From NCBI GenBank assembly GCA_938045565.1, contig CALIAZ010000039.1, positions 1 through 57,167 of the forward strand: a stretch of DNA of 57,167 bases, read 5' to 3'. Numbering within the stretch: position 1 is the first letter of the stretch; each line of letters opens with the position of its first letter. The DNA comes from an uncultured Atopobium sp. (GTDB taxonomy: Bacteria > Actinomycetota > Coriobacteriia > Coriobacteriales > Atopobiaceae). The notes under the pieces were generated by a model. The model had not been told where the DNA came from and ran no database searches. It worked only from the letters and a program-made list of their open reading frames with translations. Made by a program: the position numbers and the translations under genes. Of the stretch, positions 16,076 to 24,179 are shown piece after piece.

Positions 16076-16800
16076 CAGACGAGCAGGCACGCGACGCCGT
16101 TATTGTTGCGCTTGATTGCACAAGAGAAAGAGCTCTGGAGCTCACCGATCTTCTCGCCGGACATGCACGCTGGGTTAAGGTTGGCATGACGCTTTTTTAT
16201 CGCTACGGACCCTCGATGGTAGATGAGATGCACGCACGTGGCTTCAAGGTGTTTCTCGACCTCAAGGTGCATGATATTCCATTCCAGGTCAAAGGTGCTG
16301 TCCACTCTGCATCGCTTTCTGGTGCAGACATCTTATCTATCCATGGCCTGGGAACCGCTCAGATGATCTCTGCTGGTCGCGAGGGTGCAGAAGAGGCTGC
16401 AGCAGAGCGTGGCGTTGATGAGTCTGGCCGCACCAAACTAGTGGCTATCTCTGTGCTTACCAGCATGGATGAGGACGCGCTCCACTCCATTGGCGTAGAC
16501 GGATCTATTAAGGATGAAGTTGCTCGTTTGGCGTCTCTTTCTTATCACGCTGGTGCCGATGGAATTGTTTGTTCGCCTCAGGAAGCACAGGAAATGAGAG
16601 AACTTTTGGGACTGAATGCACTTATTGTGACTCCTGGAGTTCGTCCAGAAGGTGCCGAGAAGGGCGATCAGGTCAGAATTTCCACACCTTCAGCTGCAAT
16701 TAAGGCTGGAGCAAGCAAATTGGTAGTTGGTAGGCCAATTACCTGCGCAAACAATCCAGTTGAAGCATTTGAATCCATCATTTCTGAGCTTAAAAATTAA
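16069..16800 (+). CDS. pyrF: Orotidine 5'-phosphate decarboxylase
   Basis: Decarboxylates OMP to UMP, the last step of the pathway. 243 residues with the catalytic DLKVHDIP segment (about residues 64-71; the Lys and Asp of the active-site tetrad are present) and the phosphate-binding VTPGVRPEG and LVVGRPIT segments. It closes the pyr operon. No pyrE (orotate phosphoribosyltransferase) follows, although the two are often adjacent, so pyrE must be elsewhere. No clear terminator is seen in the 163 nt up to mihF. Confidence 0.95.
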   Translation: MLTDEQARDAVIVALDCTRERALELTDLLAGHARWVKVGMTLFYRYGPSMVDEMHARGFKVFLDLKVHDIPFQVKGAVHSASLSGADILSIHGLGTAQMISAGREGAEEAAAERGVDESGRTKLVAISVLTSMDEDALHSIGVDGSIKDEVARLASLSYHAGADGIVCSPQEAQEMRELLGLNALIVTPGVRPEGAEKGDQVRISTPSAAIKAGASKLVVGRPITCANNPVEAFESIISELKN

Positions 16801-16963
16801 CAAAAGTTTTTGGAATTATGGTGAACAGGTGGTTTTTGATGCGGAAATATTAAAAAACCCCTTGTAAATAACGTGTTATGTGGCAAACTATTTTGCTGAA
16901 GTGCAAAAGGCACATTAAATTGAGTTTCGTATATGAAGTACGAAAACGATGTTTGGAGGAACA

Positions 16964-17272
16964 ATGGCTCTACCTACACTTACCGATGAGCAGCGCAAGG
17001 CAGCACTTGAGAAGGCAGCTCAGGCTCGTCACGCTCGCGCAGAGCTTCGCGAGAAGGTTAAGACTGGTAAGGTCTCCCTTAAAGAGGTCCTTGATTCTAC
17101 CGATCCTATTGCTGAGCGTATGAAGGTTTCCGCTCTTATCGAGTCCCTTCCTGGCTATGGCAAGGCAAAGGCAGCAAAGATTATGGACGAGCTTGGAATT
17201 TCCGCAACTCGCCGCGTTAAGGGCCTTGGCGCTCGTCAGCGTGAGCAGCTCCTCGAGGCACTGACCAAGTAG
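16964..17272 (+). CDS. mihF: Actinobacterial integration host factor (mIHF)
   Basis: Small nucleoid-associated DNA-binding protein of the actinobacterial IHF type, unrelated in fold to E. coli IHF. 102 residues: a basic, helical N-terminal part and a C-terminal helix-two-turn-helix with SLPGYGKAKAAKIM and KGLGARQREQLLEAL. The ATG at 16964 follows GGAGGA; an ATG five codons earlier places that site within the gene and is rejected. The mihF-gmk-rpoZ order is a hallmark of Actinobacteria, which supports the taxonomic call. The stop overlaps the gmk start by one base. Confidence 0.93.
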   Translation: MALPTLTDEQRKAALEKAAQARHARAELREKVKTGKVSLKEVLDSTDPIAERMKVSALIESLPGYGKAKAAKIMDELGISATRRVKGLGARQREQLLEALTK

Positions 17273-17850
17273 TGGCTCGTTCAGCCAAACTTTTTGTAGT
17301 ATCTGGACCGTCAGGTGTAGGAAAAGGAACGCTTGTCTCTCTATTGAGGGACAAGCGCCCAAACCTAGGCCTGACGGTTTCGGCTACTACACGCTCTCCA
17401 CGACCAGGAGAAGTCGATGGAGTTGCGTATCATTTTCTCTCCGATGAAGAATTTAAAAAGCGCGTTGATGCTGGTGAATTCCTTGAGTGGGCTCATGTTC
17501 ATGGTCATTGCTATGGCACGCTCAAATCCGAGGTTGATCGCCTGATTTCTGCAGGTCAGTCTGTTGTTCTAGAGATTGACGTTCAGGGTGGACTTATGGT
17601 CCACAAACAATATCCCAACGCCATTCTCGTTTTTATTAAGCCACCTTCATTTGAAGAGCTTGAACAGCGCCTTAGAGGTCGTGGCACAGAAGACGAGAAG
17701 ACCATTTCTACAAGACTTTCTAATGCGTCACGTGAAATGGAGTATGCAAACGACTATACTGTTTGCATTGTGAACGACAACCTTGAGACTGCTCTGAGCA
17801 AGCTCGAGGAAGTTTTTGATGACTATGAATCAGACGGAGGTCAGCTTTAA
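17272..17850 (+). CDS. gmk: Guanylate kinase
   Basis: Phosphorylates GMP to GDP. 192 residues with the P-loop SGPSGVGKGTLV (about residues 9-20), the GMP-binding TTRSPRPGEVDGVAYHFLS segment, and lid residues RLRGRGTEDEKTISTRL. The GTG start overlaps the last base of the mihF stop; the stop overlaps the rpoZ ATG (TAATG). Adjacent to rpoZ as in many bacteria. Confidence 0.96.
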   Translation: MARSAKLFVVSGPSGVGKGTLVSLLRDKRPNLGLTVSATTRSPRPGEVDGVAYHFLSDEEFKKRVDAGEFLEWAHVHGHCYGTLKSEVDRLISAGQSVVLEIDVQGGLMVHKQYPNAILVFIKPPSFEELEQRLRGRGTEDEKTISTRLSNASREMEYANDYTVCIVNDNLETALSKLEEVFDDYESDGGQL

Positions 17851-18134
17851 TGTCTGTTATTAAGCCTGAGATTGACAGCCTGCTTCAGAAGACTGAGCAG
17901 AATCCATTCTTGCTTTGCTCTCTTGCTTCTAAGCGTGCTTGCGATATTAACAATATGCTTCACGGTCAGCACATGCGTGTAACCGCTGTTCAGGATTTTG
18001 ATGACATTACTACTGTTGCAAGTGGTAAAGATTCTGTCTCTATTGCTATGAAAGAGATTAACGACGGTACCCTTGGCTTTGTTAAAGATTCTTTTGACGA
18101 GGCAATTAAGGGCGAGAACACCATCGTTTACTAA
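17850..18134 (+). CDS. rpoZ: DNA-directed RNA polymerase omega subunit
   Basis: Small subunit that assists folding of the beta-prime subunit. 94 residues, with the conserved ASKRACDINNML segment near residue 27 and the SVSIAMKEINDGTL segment near 63. Position directly after gmk is typical. One TTCTCGCC octamer (reverse orientation) lies close to its 3' end. Confidence 0.92.
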   Translation: MSVIKPEIDSLLQKTEQNPFLLCSLASKRACDINNMLHGQHMRVTAVQDFDDITTVASGKDSVSIAMKEINDGTLGFVKDSFDEAIKGENTIVY

Positions 18135-18139
18135 GAGTT

Positions 18140-19384
18140 ATGACTGAAAGAGTATGTCTGGTTCACTACCACGAAATTGGTTTAAAGGGTAAGAACCGAT
18201 CCACTTTTGAAAATCAGTTGGTAACAAATTTGCGACGAGCCCTCCGACACTTTCCAGTGGCGGGGGTTTCTCGCATTTCTGGCTACCTTCTTGTAGAAAC
18301 CACTGATAAACAAGCAACTGAAGAGCTGCAACATGCCGTGGCCCAGGTTCCTGGTGTTGCTCGCGTTTCTTTGGCGTATCGCTGTGGCTTAGATGAGCAG
18401 GAGTTTTGTAACGCCGCCGTGAAGGCACTGGGGGAGTCCGGTGACTTTACTACGTTTAAAGTGCATGCTCGTCGTTCCTCAACGGTTTATCCAAAGCATT
18501 CCATTGAGATTAACCAGCTTGTAGGCGCAGTGCTTTGCGAGAATTTCCCTGATAAAAAAGTTCAGATGCATAATCCGGATATGACGGTCTATGTACATGT
18601 TGTTCAGGGTAATGCGTATGTTTACGCTGCATCTATTCATGGTGTTGGCGGTCTTCCTGTTGGCACCGCGGGCAAGGTTGTATCGCTTCTTTCAAGCGGT
18701 ATTGATTCTCCTGTTGCAACATGGATGGTTGGCCGAAGGGGAGCTACAGTAATTCCCGTTCACTTCTCTGGCCGCCCTATGACTTCCGATACCAGCGAAT
18801 ATCTATGTCAGGATATTATTGAGGCGCTTGAGCCTGCTGGTCTTATTGGCAGAATGTACGTTGTGCCTTTTGGCGAGCATCAGCGTGAGATCTCTCTTGC
18901 CGTTCCACAGGCTCTTCGTGTCATTATGTATCGTCGTGTGATGTACACCATTGCACAAAAGATCGCAGAGCTTGAGGGCGCTAAAGCGCTGGTAACTGGT
19001 GAGTCACTTGGCCAAGTTGCTTCTCAGACACTTGATAATATTGCTGCTGTCAACGAGGCAGTTACCATACCTGTTTTGAGGCCTCTGATTGGCTCAGACA
19101 AGCAAGAAATCATCCGCCGTGCCCAAGATATCAATACGTTTGATATCTCTACGCAGACGGCTCCTGATTGCTGCACACTGTTTATGCCTCGTCGTCCTGA
19201 GACTCATGCAAGAATGCGAGAAGTTCTTGAGGCGTGGAATTCTTTTGATCATGAAGCCATGATTGATGACCTCATGCAGCATATTGAGTACATTGACTTT
19301 AGTCAGTGTCCTTCATATAAGCCACCTAAAAAGCTTGCTGCTCGTCATAAAGAGCTTGCTCCTGCAGAGTTTATTACTGACTAG
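18140..19384 (+). CDS. thiI: tRNA 4-thiouridine synthetase / thiazole sulfurtransferase ThiI
   Basis: ATP-dependent enzyme that makes 4-thiouridine at tRNA position 8 and can feed sulphur to thiamine synthesis. 414 residues: N-terminal ferredoxin-like and THUMP domains (about 1-170), then a PP-loop domain with LLSSGIDSPVATW near residue 190 and TGESLGQVASQTLDN near 291. No C-terminal rhodanese domain is present, as in many Gram-positive ThiI proteins. It begins 5 nt after rpoZ, so it is probably the last gene of the mihF transcript. Confidence 0.94.
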   Translation: MTERVCLVHYHEIGLKGKNRSTFENQLVTNLRRALRHFPVAGVSRISGYLLVETTDKQATEELQHAVAQVPGVARVSLAYRCGLDEQEFCNAAVKALGESGDFTTFKVHARRSSTVYPKHSIEINQLVGAVLCENFPDKKVQMHNPDMTVYVHVVQGNAYVYAASIHGVGGLPVGTAGKVVSLLSSGIDSPVATWMVGRRGATVIPVHFSGRPMTSDTSEYLCQDIIEALEPAGLIGRMYVVPFGEHQREISLAVPQALRVIMYRRVMYTIAQKIAELEGAKALVTGESLGQVASQTLDNIAAVNEAVTIPVLRPLIGSDKQEIIRRAQDINTFDISTQTAPDCCTLFMPRRPETHARMREVLEAWNSFDHEAMIDDLMQHIEYIDFSQCPSYKPPKKLAARHKELAPAEFITD

Positions 19385-19436
19385 GATATTTCTGCAGTTC
19401 AAAGGCTTTGACGATTTTGCATAGATGCGTTTTTAG

Positions 19437-19465
19437 AATCCGTCCTGTGAAGGGGCGGATTTTTT
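19437..19465 (+). terminator. Intrinsic terminator after thiI
   Basis: AATCCGTCC pairs with GGGCGGATT (one G-T wobble) around a 7-nt loop, followed by T5. It lies 52 nt after thiI. Confidence 0.9.
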
Positions 19466-19562
19466 ATTTGAGTGGATTGATAATCTTATTTAGGGCAATC
19501 CTGTTGATTCCAGTCTATGCAACGTATCTGTAAATTGTTTATAACCGTGTCAGATTACCAGC

Positions 19563-19579
19563 GGTTTTGTGACAAAACC
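19563..19579. promoter_or_regulatory. 17-bp perfect palindrome upstream of comEA
   Basis: GGTTTTGT-G-ACAAAACC, two perfect 8-bp arms with a 1-nt centre, 70 nt before the comEA start. The surrounding 183 nt are AT-rich and otherwise featureless. The form suggests an operator for a dimeric regulator of the competence genes; there is no T-run, so it is not a terminator. Confidence 0.6.
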
Positions 19580-19648
19580 AGTAGATAAATATTTAAAAGT
19601 CGTGTTTCTCATTAACCTAATAGTTGAATATAAATCTGAGGTGATTGT

Positions 19649-20401
19649 ATGGCTCAGATTTCAAATAACCGCACTCAAATAATTAATAAATTGATAAGAA
19701 GGACTAACCTCTCTAAGCGGCAACTCTTAGCGGTTATTGTTGTGGTTGCCCTAGGTATTGTTTCAGTAGTTGTATTTATTGGGATGATAAGCGCTGGAAC
19801 ATCAGAGTCTTTTGACAGGTCACATAATCAAGCAAACTCTACACAAGGAGCGATTGTTGCGGAAAATCCACAGCACACGCAAGAGAATAAGACTGCAGAA
19901 CAACCAGGAGATGACCATAAGATTAAAGAAGCGTCTCCTCAAATGATGGTTCACGTTGATGGAGCTGTTAAATCGCCTGGTCTGTATGCACTTCAGATGG
20001 TAAATCCACGTGTAAACGATGCAATTCAAATAGCAGGTGGCTTGACTGAAGATGCTAATAGTCAAGGCATTAATCTAGCGTCTCCTGTAGAAGATGGTCA
20101 AAAAATTTATATTCCTCGAAAGGGAGAAGAGGCGCCGCCAGAGATTTCGCGGCCAGATCAAAATAAAGCAACGAGCAGCAAGCAGACAGATAAAAAGGGT
20201 GACAAAAAGACAGTTGTAGATATTAATCGAGCAACCGTAGAAGAATTTACCAAGCTTCAAGGCGTTGGAGAAGGCTTGGCTAAACGAATTGTTGCAGACA
20301 GACAAAAGAACGGACCCTTTAAGACTACTGAAGATTTGATGCGCGTTTCTGGTATTGGTCAGAAAAAGTTTGATCAGCTTAAGGACAATATTCGTGTCTA
20401 A
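19649..20401 (+). CDS. comEA: Competence protein ComEA, DNA receptor
   Basis: Membrane-anchored double-stranded-DNA receptor for transformation. 250 residues: a basic N-terminus, one membrane segment (about residues 25-47), a polar linker, an SLBB-type domain (MMVHVDGAVKSPGLYALQMV to KIYIPRKG, about 108-168), a Lys-rich linker, and a C-terminal helix-hairpin-helix DNA-binding domain (VDINRATVEEFTKLQGVGE to VSGIGQKKFDQL). Exported C-terminal domains are typical. Directly followed by comEC, as in Bacillus and relatives. Confidence 0.95.
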   Translation: MAQISNNRTQIINKLIRRTNLSKRQLLAVIVVVALGIVSVVVFIGMISAGTSESFDRSHNQANSTQGAIVAENPQHTQENKTAEQPGDDHKIKEASPQMMVHVDGAVKSPGLYALQMVNPRVNDAIQIAGGLTEDANSQGINLASPVEDGQKIYIPRKGEEAPPEISRPDQNKATSSKQTDKKGDKKTVVDINRATVEEFTKLQGVGEGLAKRIVADRQKNGPFKTTEDLMRVSGIGQKKFDQLKDNIRV

Positions 20402-22781
20402 GACGATGGAGCAGCCTTCTCGCCCTTTTATTCCATATAGCCTTTTTACCTTGCTTTTTGTTTGCTTATGGCTTCAAGTTTTTATTGCAAAAAGCGCAAC
20501 TCTCGATACTGTTCTGATTCATATTCTAGGAATCTGTGTGGTGGCTGCTTTAGGATTTTGGTATGTAAAGCATGCGCATACCAGCATTATGACTGTTGGG
20601 GTAGTTTTACTCTTACTTGTAATTATTCTTATCAGGTCTTCCTTTATATACGACAGTCAAATGGCGTCAGTGAATCTTTTAGAGTCATCTTCCGTACATG
20701 ATTTTGAACTAGTTGTATCAAGAGATCTAGTCTACAAAAATCATGCATGGACTGGTCAGGCGTCTGTTCTGTACCAAGGTAGATGTATTGGATTTGTGGG
20801 CATACATGCCAAGGAACCATTCTTACGAGAAACGCATCTGTGCTGCGAAGGTAGGTTTACTCGGTATAAAGATAGAGGGTTTTCAGACGAACAATTTAAG
20901 AGAGGAGTACTTGGTTCAATTCAGATAACCAAGGTAAATTCCACATCTTATGATGAGGGAATTATTGGAGGAGTTGCTCAATTTAGAGAAAGCTGCATTT
21001 CTCAACTTCAGCCAGAGGCGAGCTTTGGTCGAGCATTAGCTGCATGTGGCCTTTGTGCCTATAGGCCTAGCTTGTATAGCTTTAACATTCCTCGGATATT
21101 TATGCGTATTGGTCTAATGCACCTTATAGCCATATCTAGTTGTCACATAGTAATTCTCTCTACCTTTATTGATGCTTTGCTTAAAAAGTTGACGTTAAAG
21201 CCATTTTTGAGAGGAGTATTGAATTTATTTCTACTCAGTAGTTACGCGCTTTTCTGTGGATTACCTGCGTCTGCAATAAGGGCAATACTTCTTGTTGAAC
21301 AAAAATACGTTATGCAATGTGTTGGCAGAAAACAACACACACTATCTGCTGTTTCTACTCTGGCTCTACTCATGCTCTGTGTTGATCCACAGCTAAGCAT
21401 AAACATTGCTTTTACCTTGTCTCTGGCTTGTATTTTTGGAATGAATATATACGGTGGTCTTGCTCAGTACTATGCAAAAATTGCCTTTCACTTATCCGGC
21501 TATGGAAAAGTACAGAGGGTTCTGAGAAAACCGTTTTCTCATGTACGAAACACCATGTGTGCAACAACAGTTGCTCAGCTTTTGTGTCTTCCAATTTCCT
21601 GCGTGTACTTTGGCCATTTTTCATTACTCGCACCTCTTTCAAGCGCCTTAATTACAAGCTTGTTTTCTCTTCTGAGCCTATTTGGAATTGGAGTAATTGT
21701 TTTTGGTGGCTTTAAGCCAGTTCAAGATATTGCTCTTTTTCTAGTGGATTCTCTTGGTCAGCTTGTAGAGATCCTCGCTTCTTTTTTATCTGAAAGATCC
21801 TTTGCAAGTGTGTCGTTAACTGATATGAGTTGGATAGTTTCATTGCTTGTGTTTGCGGCAATGATGACTCTTTACGTGTTTTGGCCTAAGGGGAAAAGGT
21901 CGGTTTTAGTTGGCATATGTTCAATGGTAGTTATGCTTATTTTGGGTTTAAGCATCTACTGGAGGTTTTTCTCGCCAACAAGAATTTGTGTGATGGATAT
22001 TGGCCAGGGAGATGCCATATTGCTCAGCGACGGTGTGCATTCTTTGCTTGTAGATACGAGTGTGGGAGATGTGGTTAACGATGCTCTGGAGCGACAACAT
22101 ATTTCATATCTTGATGCAATTTTGCTTACACATCTTGATGAAGACCATGCTGGTGGCGTGAGATATATGGTTGGTTCTGTAAAGGCAGGACGGGTATTAG
22201 TTGGAGAAGGAATAACAAAACAAGAAAAGCCTGAGTTACAGAAAGCCATTCAGAGGATTTCTGGTAGTGGTTCCTATGAAGTTTTATATGGTGATGAATT
22301 TGATGTTGGCCGCTTTCATGTCAGGGTAGTGTGGCCACATAGGGGATATAAAGCTAAAGAAGCTAATAATGCGTCGGTTGAGCTCTATGTGACGTATAAC
22401 GACGGGCAAAATACTTTAACTACGCTTTTAACGGGAGATGCTGAAAGAGACCAAACAAAAGAGACAGTGACTGTAGGTGATGTCGGCGATATTGATTTTT
22501 TGAAAGTCGGACATCATGGAGCGGCAAAGTCGCTCTATCCAGAAACTGCTCGTGTGCTAAAACCCGAGGTAGCGGTTGCAAGTGCTGGAAAGAATAATCG
22601 TTATGGGCATCCTAAACAGGAAGCGGTGGATATCTTAGAGGGTGTTGGCGCAAGATTTTATTGTACAAAAGATTATGGAGACGTCACTGTATTTCCTGGG
22701 GAACATGGACCTAGGGTGAGCGTGCAACATGCTAAAGTAGATACGGAATTAGAGGAGGAAAAAGATGGCGGAGCAGGCTAA
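20394..22781 (+). CDS. comEC: Competence protein ComEC, DNA uptake channel with metallo-beta-lactamase domain
   Basis: Polytopic membrane protein that carries single-stranded DNA across the membrane. About 795 residues: N-terminal hydrophobic segments, an OB-like extracellular region, the Competence domain with LIAISSCHIVILS and LFCGLPASAIRA segments, further membrane helices to about residue 530, then a C-terminal metallo-beta-lactamase-like domain with MDIGQGDAILL, LLTHLDEDHAGGV and KVGHHGAAKSLYP. I favour the GTG at 20394 because AAGGA lies 8 nt upstream; it overlaps comEA by 8 nt. The ATG at 20406 is the alternative. The end overlaps holA by 17 nt. Confidence 0.93.
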   Translation: MSKTMEQPSRPFIPYSLFTLLFVCLWLQVFIAKSATLDTVLIHILGICVVAALGFWYVKHAHTSIMTVGVVLLLLVIILIRSSFIYDSQMASVNLLESSSVHDFELVVSRDLVYKNHAWTGQASVLYQGRCIGFVGIHAKEPFLRETHLCCEGRFTRYKDRGFSDEQFKRGVLGSIQITKVNSTSYDEGIIGGVAQFRESCISQLQPEASFGRALAACGLCAYRPSLYSFNIPRIFMRIGLMHLIAISSCHIVILSTFIDALLKKLTLKPFLRGVLNLFLLSSYALFCGLPASAIRAILLVEQKYVMQCVGRKQHTLSAVSTLALLMLCVDPQLSINIAFTLSLACIFGMNIYGGLAQYYAKIAFHLSGYGKVQRVLRKPFSHVRNTMCATTVAQLLCLPISCVYFGHFSLLAPLSSALITSLFSLLSLFGIGVIVFGGFKPVQDIALFLVDSLGQLVEILASFLSERSFASVSLTDMSWIVSLLVFAAMMTLYVFWPKGKRSVLVGICSMVVMLILGLSIYWRFFSPTRICVMDIGQGDAILLSDGVHSLLVDTSVGDVVNDALERQHISYLDAILLTHLDEDHAGGVRYMVGSVKAGRVLVGEGITKQEKPELQKAIQRISGSGSYEVLYGDEFDVGRFHVRVVWPHRGYKAKEANNASVELYVTYNDGQNTLTTLLTGDAERDQTKETVTVGDVGDIDFLKVGHHGAAKSLYPETARVLKPEVAVASAGKNNRYGHPKQEAVDILEGVGARFYCTKDYGDVTVFPGEHGPRVSVQHAKVDTELEEEKDGGAG

Positions 22782-23736
22782 GTTACTAGCTGCATATTTG
22801 GCTGTTGGCCCTGATGAGATGAAGCGAGCAAGGGCTATTGATAAGCTTAAAAGCCGTCTTAACCAGAGCTTTATCACCTTTAACCTTGATGAGATTTCTG
22901 TAAGTGCTGAGCTGACTCCAGAATCTGTTCTGTCTTCTGCTCAGACACTTCCTATGGGTGATTTTAGGCGAATTGTTGTTATTGACGATGCTGGTAAATT
23001 GCCTAAGGCTGTATCAGAAGCTCTTGTTGAGTATCTTAAAAATCCTAATCCAACTACTACTCTGATGCTTTCTGCACAGACGCTAGCAAAAACTACAAGA
23101 CTTTATAAAGCAGTTGATGCGTTAGGTAAGCTTGCAGTTATTAATTGTGGTGCAATTTCTAGAAAAGAATTGCCTAAATATATAGGGGATCTTGGAAGAA
23201 AGTACGGACTACAAATCCCAATAAATGTGGCCAATGAGCTTGTAAGTCGTGTAGGCGATAATACCACCATGCTTGATTCTCAAGTTAAATCTCTAGCAGC
23301 TCTTCTAGGTCATCCTGGTGCAATTGACGTTCAGTTTGTAGAAACACATGTTGCACGAGTGGTTGAGGTTAAGCCGTGGGATTTTCTCGACAGTTTATCA
23401 GCGAGAAATGCTCAAAAGGCTTTGGAGCTTTATAGTCAGATGGATGAATCGGGAGCTATTGGAAATCTGTCACTTATGACTGGACGCGTAAGAGAGCTTA
23501 TTTGCGCCAGGTCTATGGTTAAGCGCGGTACAGAACAGGAAATTGCCCCAGTTTTAGGTAAGCAGGACTGGCAAGTAAGAAATTATGCGCGGTGGGCGCA
23601 TCAATTTGCTGATGGAGAGCTTGAGCATATTTTGAGTCTCTGTGCAGATGCAGAACGTGGTCTTAAGAGTGGAGAAGATAAAACAACCACAATGACCAAG
23701 CTTATCATTGCTCTGTGCGGCGTTTCAAATGTGTAG
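22765..23736 (+). CDS. holA: DNA polymerase III delta subunit
   Basis: Clamp-loader subunit that opens the sliding clamp. 323 residues with the usual AAA-like arrangement and weak conservation: an N-terminal YLAVGPDEMKRARAIDKL segment, FRRIVVIDDAGKLPKAVSEALVEYL, and a C-terminal LYSQMDESGAIGNLSLMTGRVREL region typical of the family's collar domain. GGAGGAAA precedes the ATG inside comEC. The comEC-holA-rpsT neighbourhood is common in Gram-positive bacteria and supports the call. Confidence 0.92.
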   Translation: MAEQAKLLAAYLAVGPDEMKRARAIDKLKSRLNQSFITFNLDEISVSAELTPESVLSSAQTLPMGDFRRIVVIDDAGKLPKAVSEALVEYLKNPNPTTTLMLSAQTLAKTTRLYKAVDALGKLAVINCGAISRKELPKYIGDLGRKYGLQIPINVANELVSRVGDNTTMLDSQVKSLAALLGHPGAIDVQFVETHVARVVEVKPWDFLDSLSARNAQKALELYSQMDESGAIGNLSLMTGRVRELICARSMVKRGTEQEIAPVLGKQDWQVRNYARWAHQFADGELEHILSLCADAERGLKSGEDKTTTMTKLIIALCGVSNV

Positions 23737-23756
23737 ATTCAAAGAATTAAGGTAAG

Positions 23757-23786
23757 AAAAAACGGACTCCAAAGAGTCCGTTTTAA
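23757..23786. terminator. Bidirectional terminator between holA and rpsT
   Basis: CGGACTC / GAGTCCG stem with loop CAAA, extended by AAAA on one side and TTTT on the other. It can end both the plus-strand com-holA transcript and the minus-strand rpsT transcript. Confidence 0.88.
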
Positions 23787-23807
23787 AAAGTTAAAAGTAG
23801 ATAAGAA

Positions 23808-24071
23808 CTACTTAAGGGTGTTGACAAGCTTCTGAACGCCGCTCTTACGCTGAGCAGCCTGATTCTTGTGTACGATGCCCTTAGAAGCAGCCTTGTCAAG
23901 AAGACGGGATGCCTTGTTAGCTGCAACCTGTGCGTCCTCAAGCTGGCCTGCCTCAACAGCAGTGCGAACTGCCTTAATAGCAGTCTTAAGCTCGGAACGA
24001 ACAGCCTTGTTGCGCTGGCGTGCCTTCTCAGCGGTGAGAATACGCTTCTTCTGAGACTTGATGTTAGCCAC
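23808..24071 (-). CDS. rpsT: 30S ribosomal protein S20
   Basis: Primary 16S rRNA-binding protein. 87 residues, all helical and Lys/Arg/Ala-rich, starting with MANIKSQKKRILTAEKARQR and ending with KGIVHKNQAAQRKSGVQ, which are typical S20 segments. The start is GTG with AAGGAA at good spacing; a non-ATG start is known in other S20 genes and linked there to autoregulation. A TATACT box on the minus strand (24139-24144) is a possible -10. Confidence 0.97.
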   Translation of the reverse strand: MANIKSQKKRILTAEKARQRNKAVRSELKTAIKAVRTAVEAGQLEDAQVAANKASRLLDKAASKGIVHKNQAAQRKSGVQKLVNTLK

Positions 24072-24166
24072 GTGCGGTTCCTTTCGGTGTTTACTATGTG
24101 AGGCCTCTTCGCTGAGACACGTTTGAGGCAGCTGTTGAAGTATAGCACGAAGGGGGTAGTTTACGC

Positions 24167-24172
24167 TATTAT
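24167..24172 (+). promoter_or_regulatory. Candidate -10 box placing the lepA transcript start at its ATG
   Basis: TATTAT ends 7 nt before the lepA ATG (24180). If used, transcription would begin at or next to the ATG and the mRNA would be leaderless, which agrees with the lack of any purine-rich ribosome site there. No good -35 box is visible. Confidence 0.35.
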
Positions 24173-24179
24173 TTTCCTT

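Noticed and set aside
20355..20393. Earlier start for comEC inside comEA
   Set aside because: It lacks a ribosome site and would add 13 residues coded by the comEA helix-hairpin-helix region; the GTG at 20394 has AAGGA at 8 nt.
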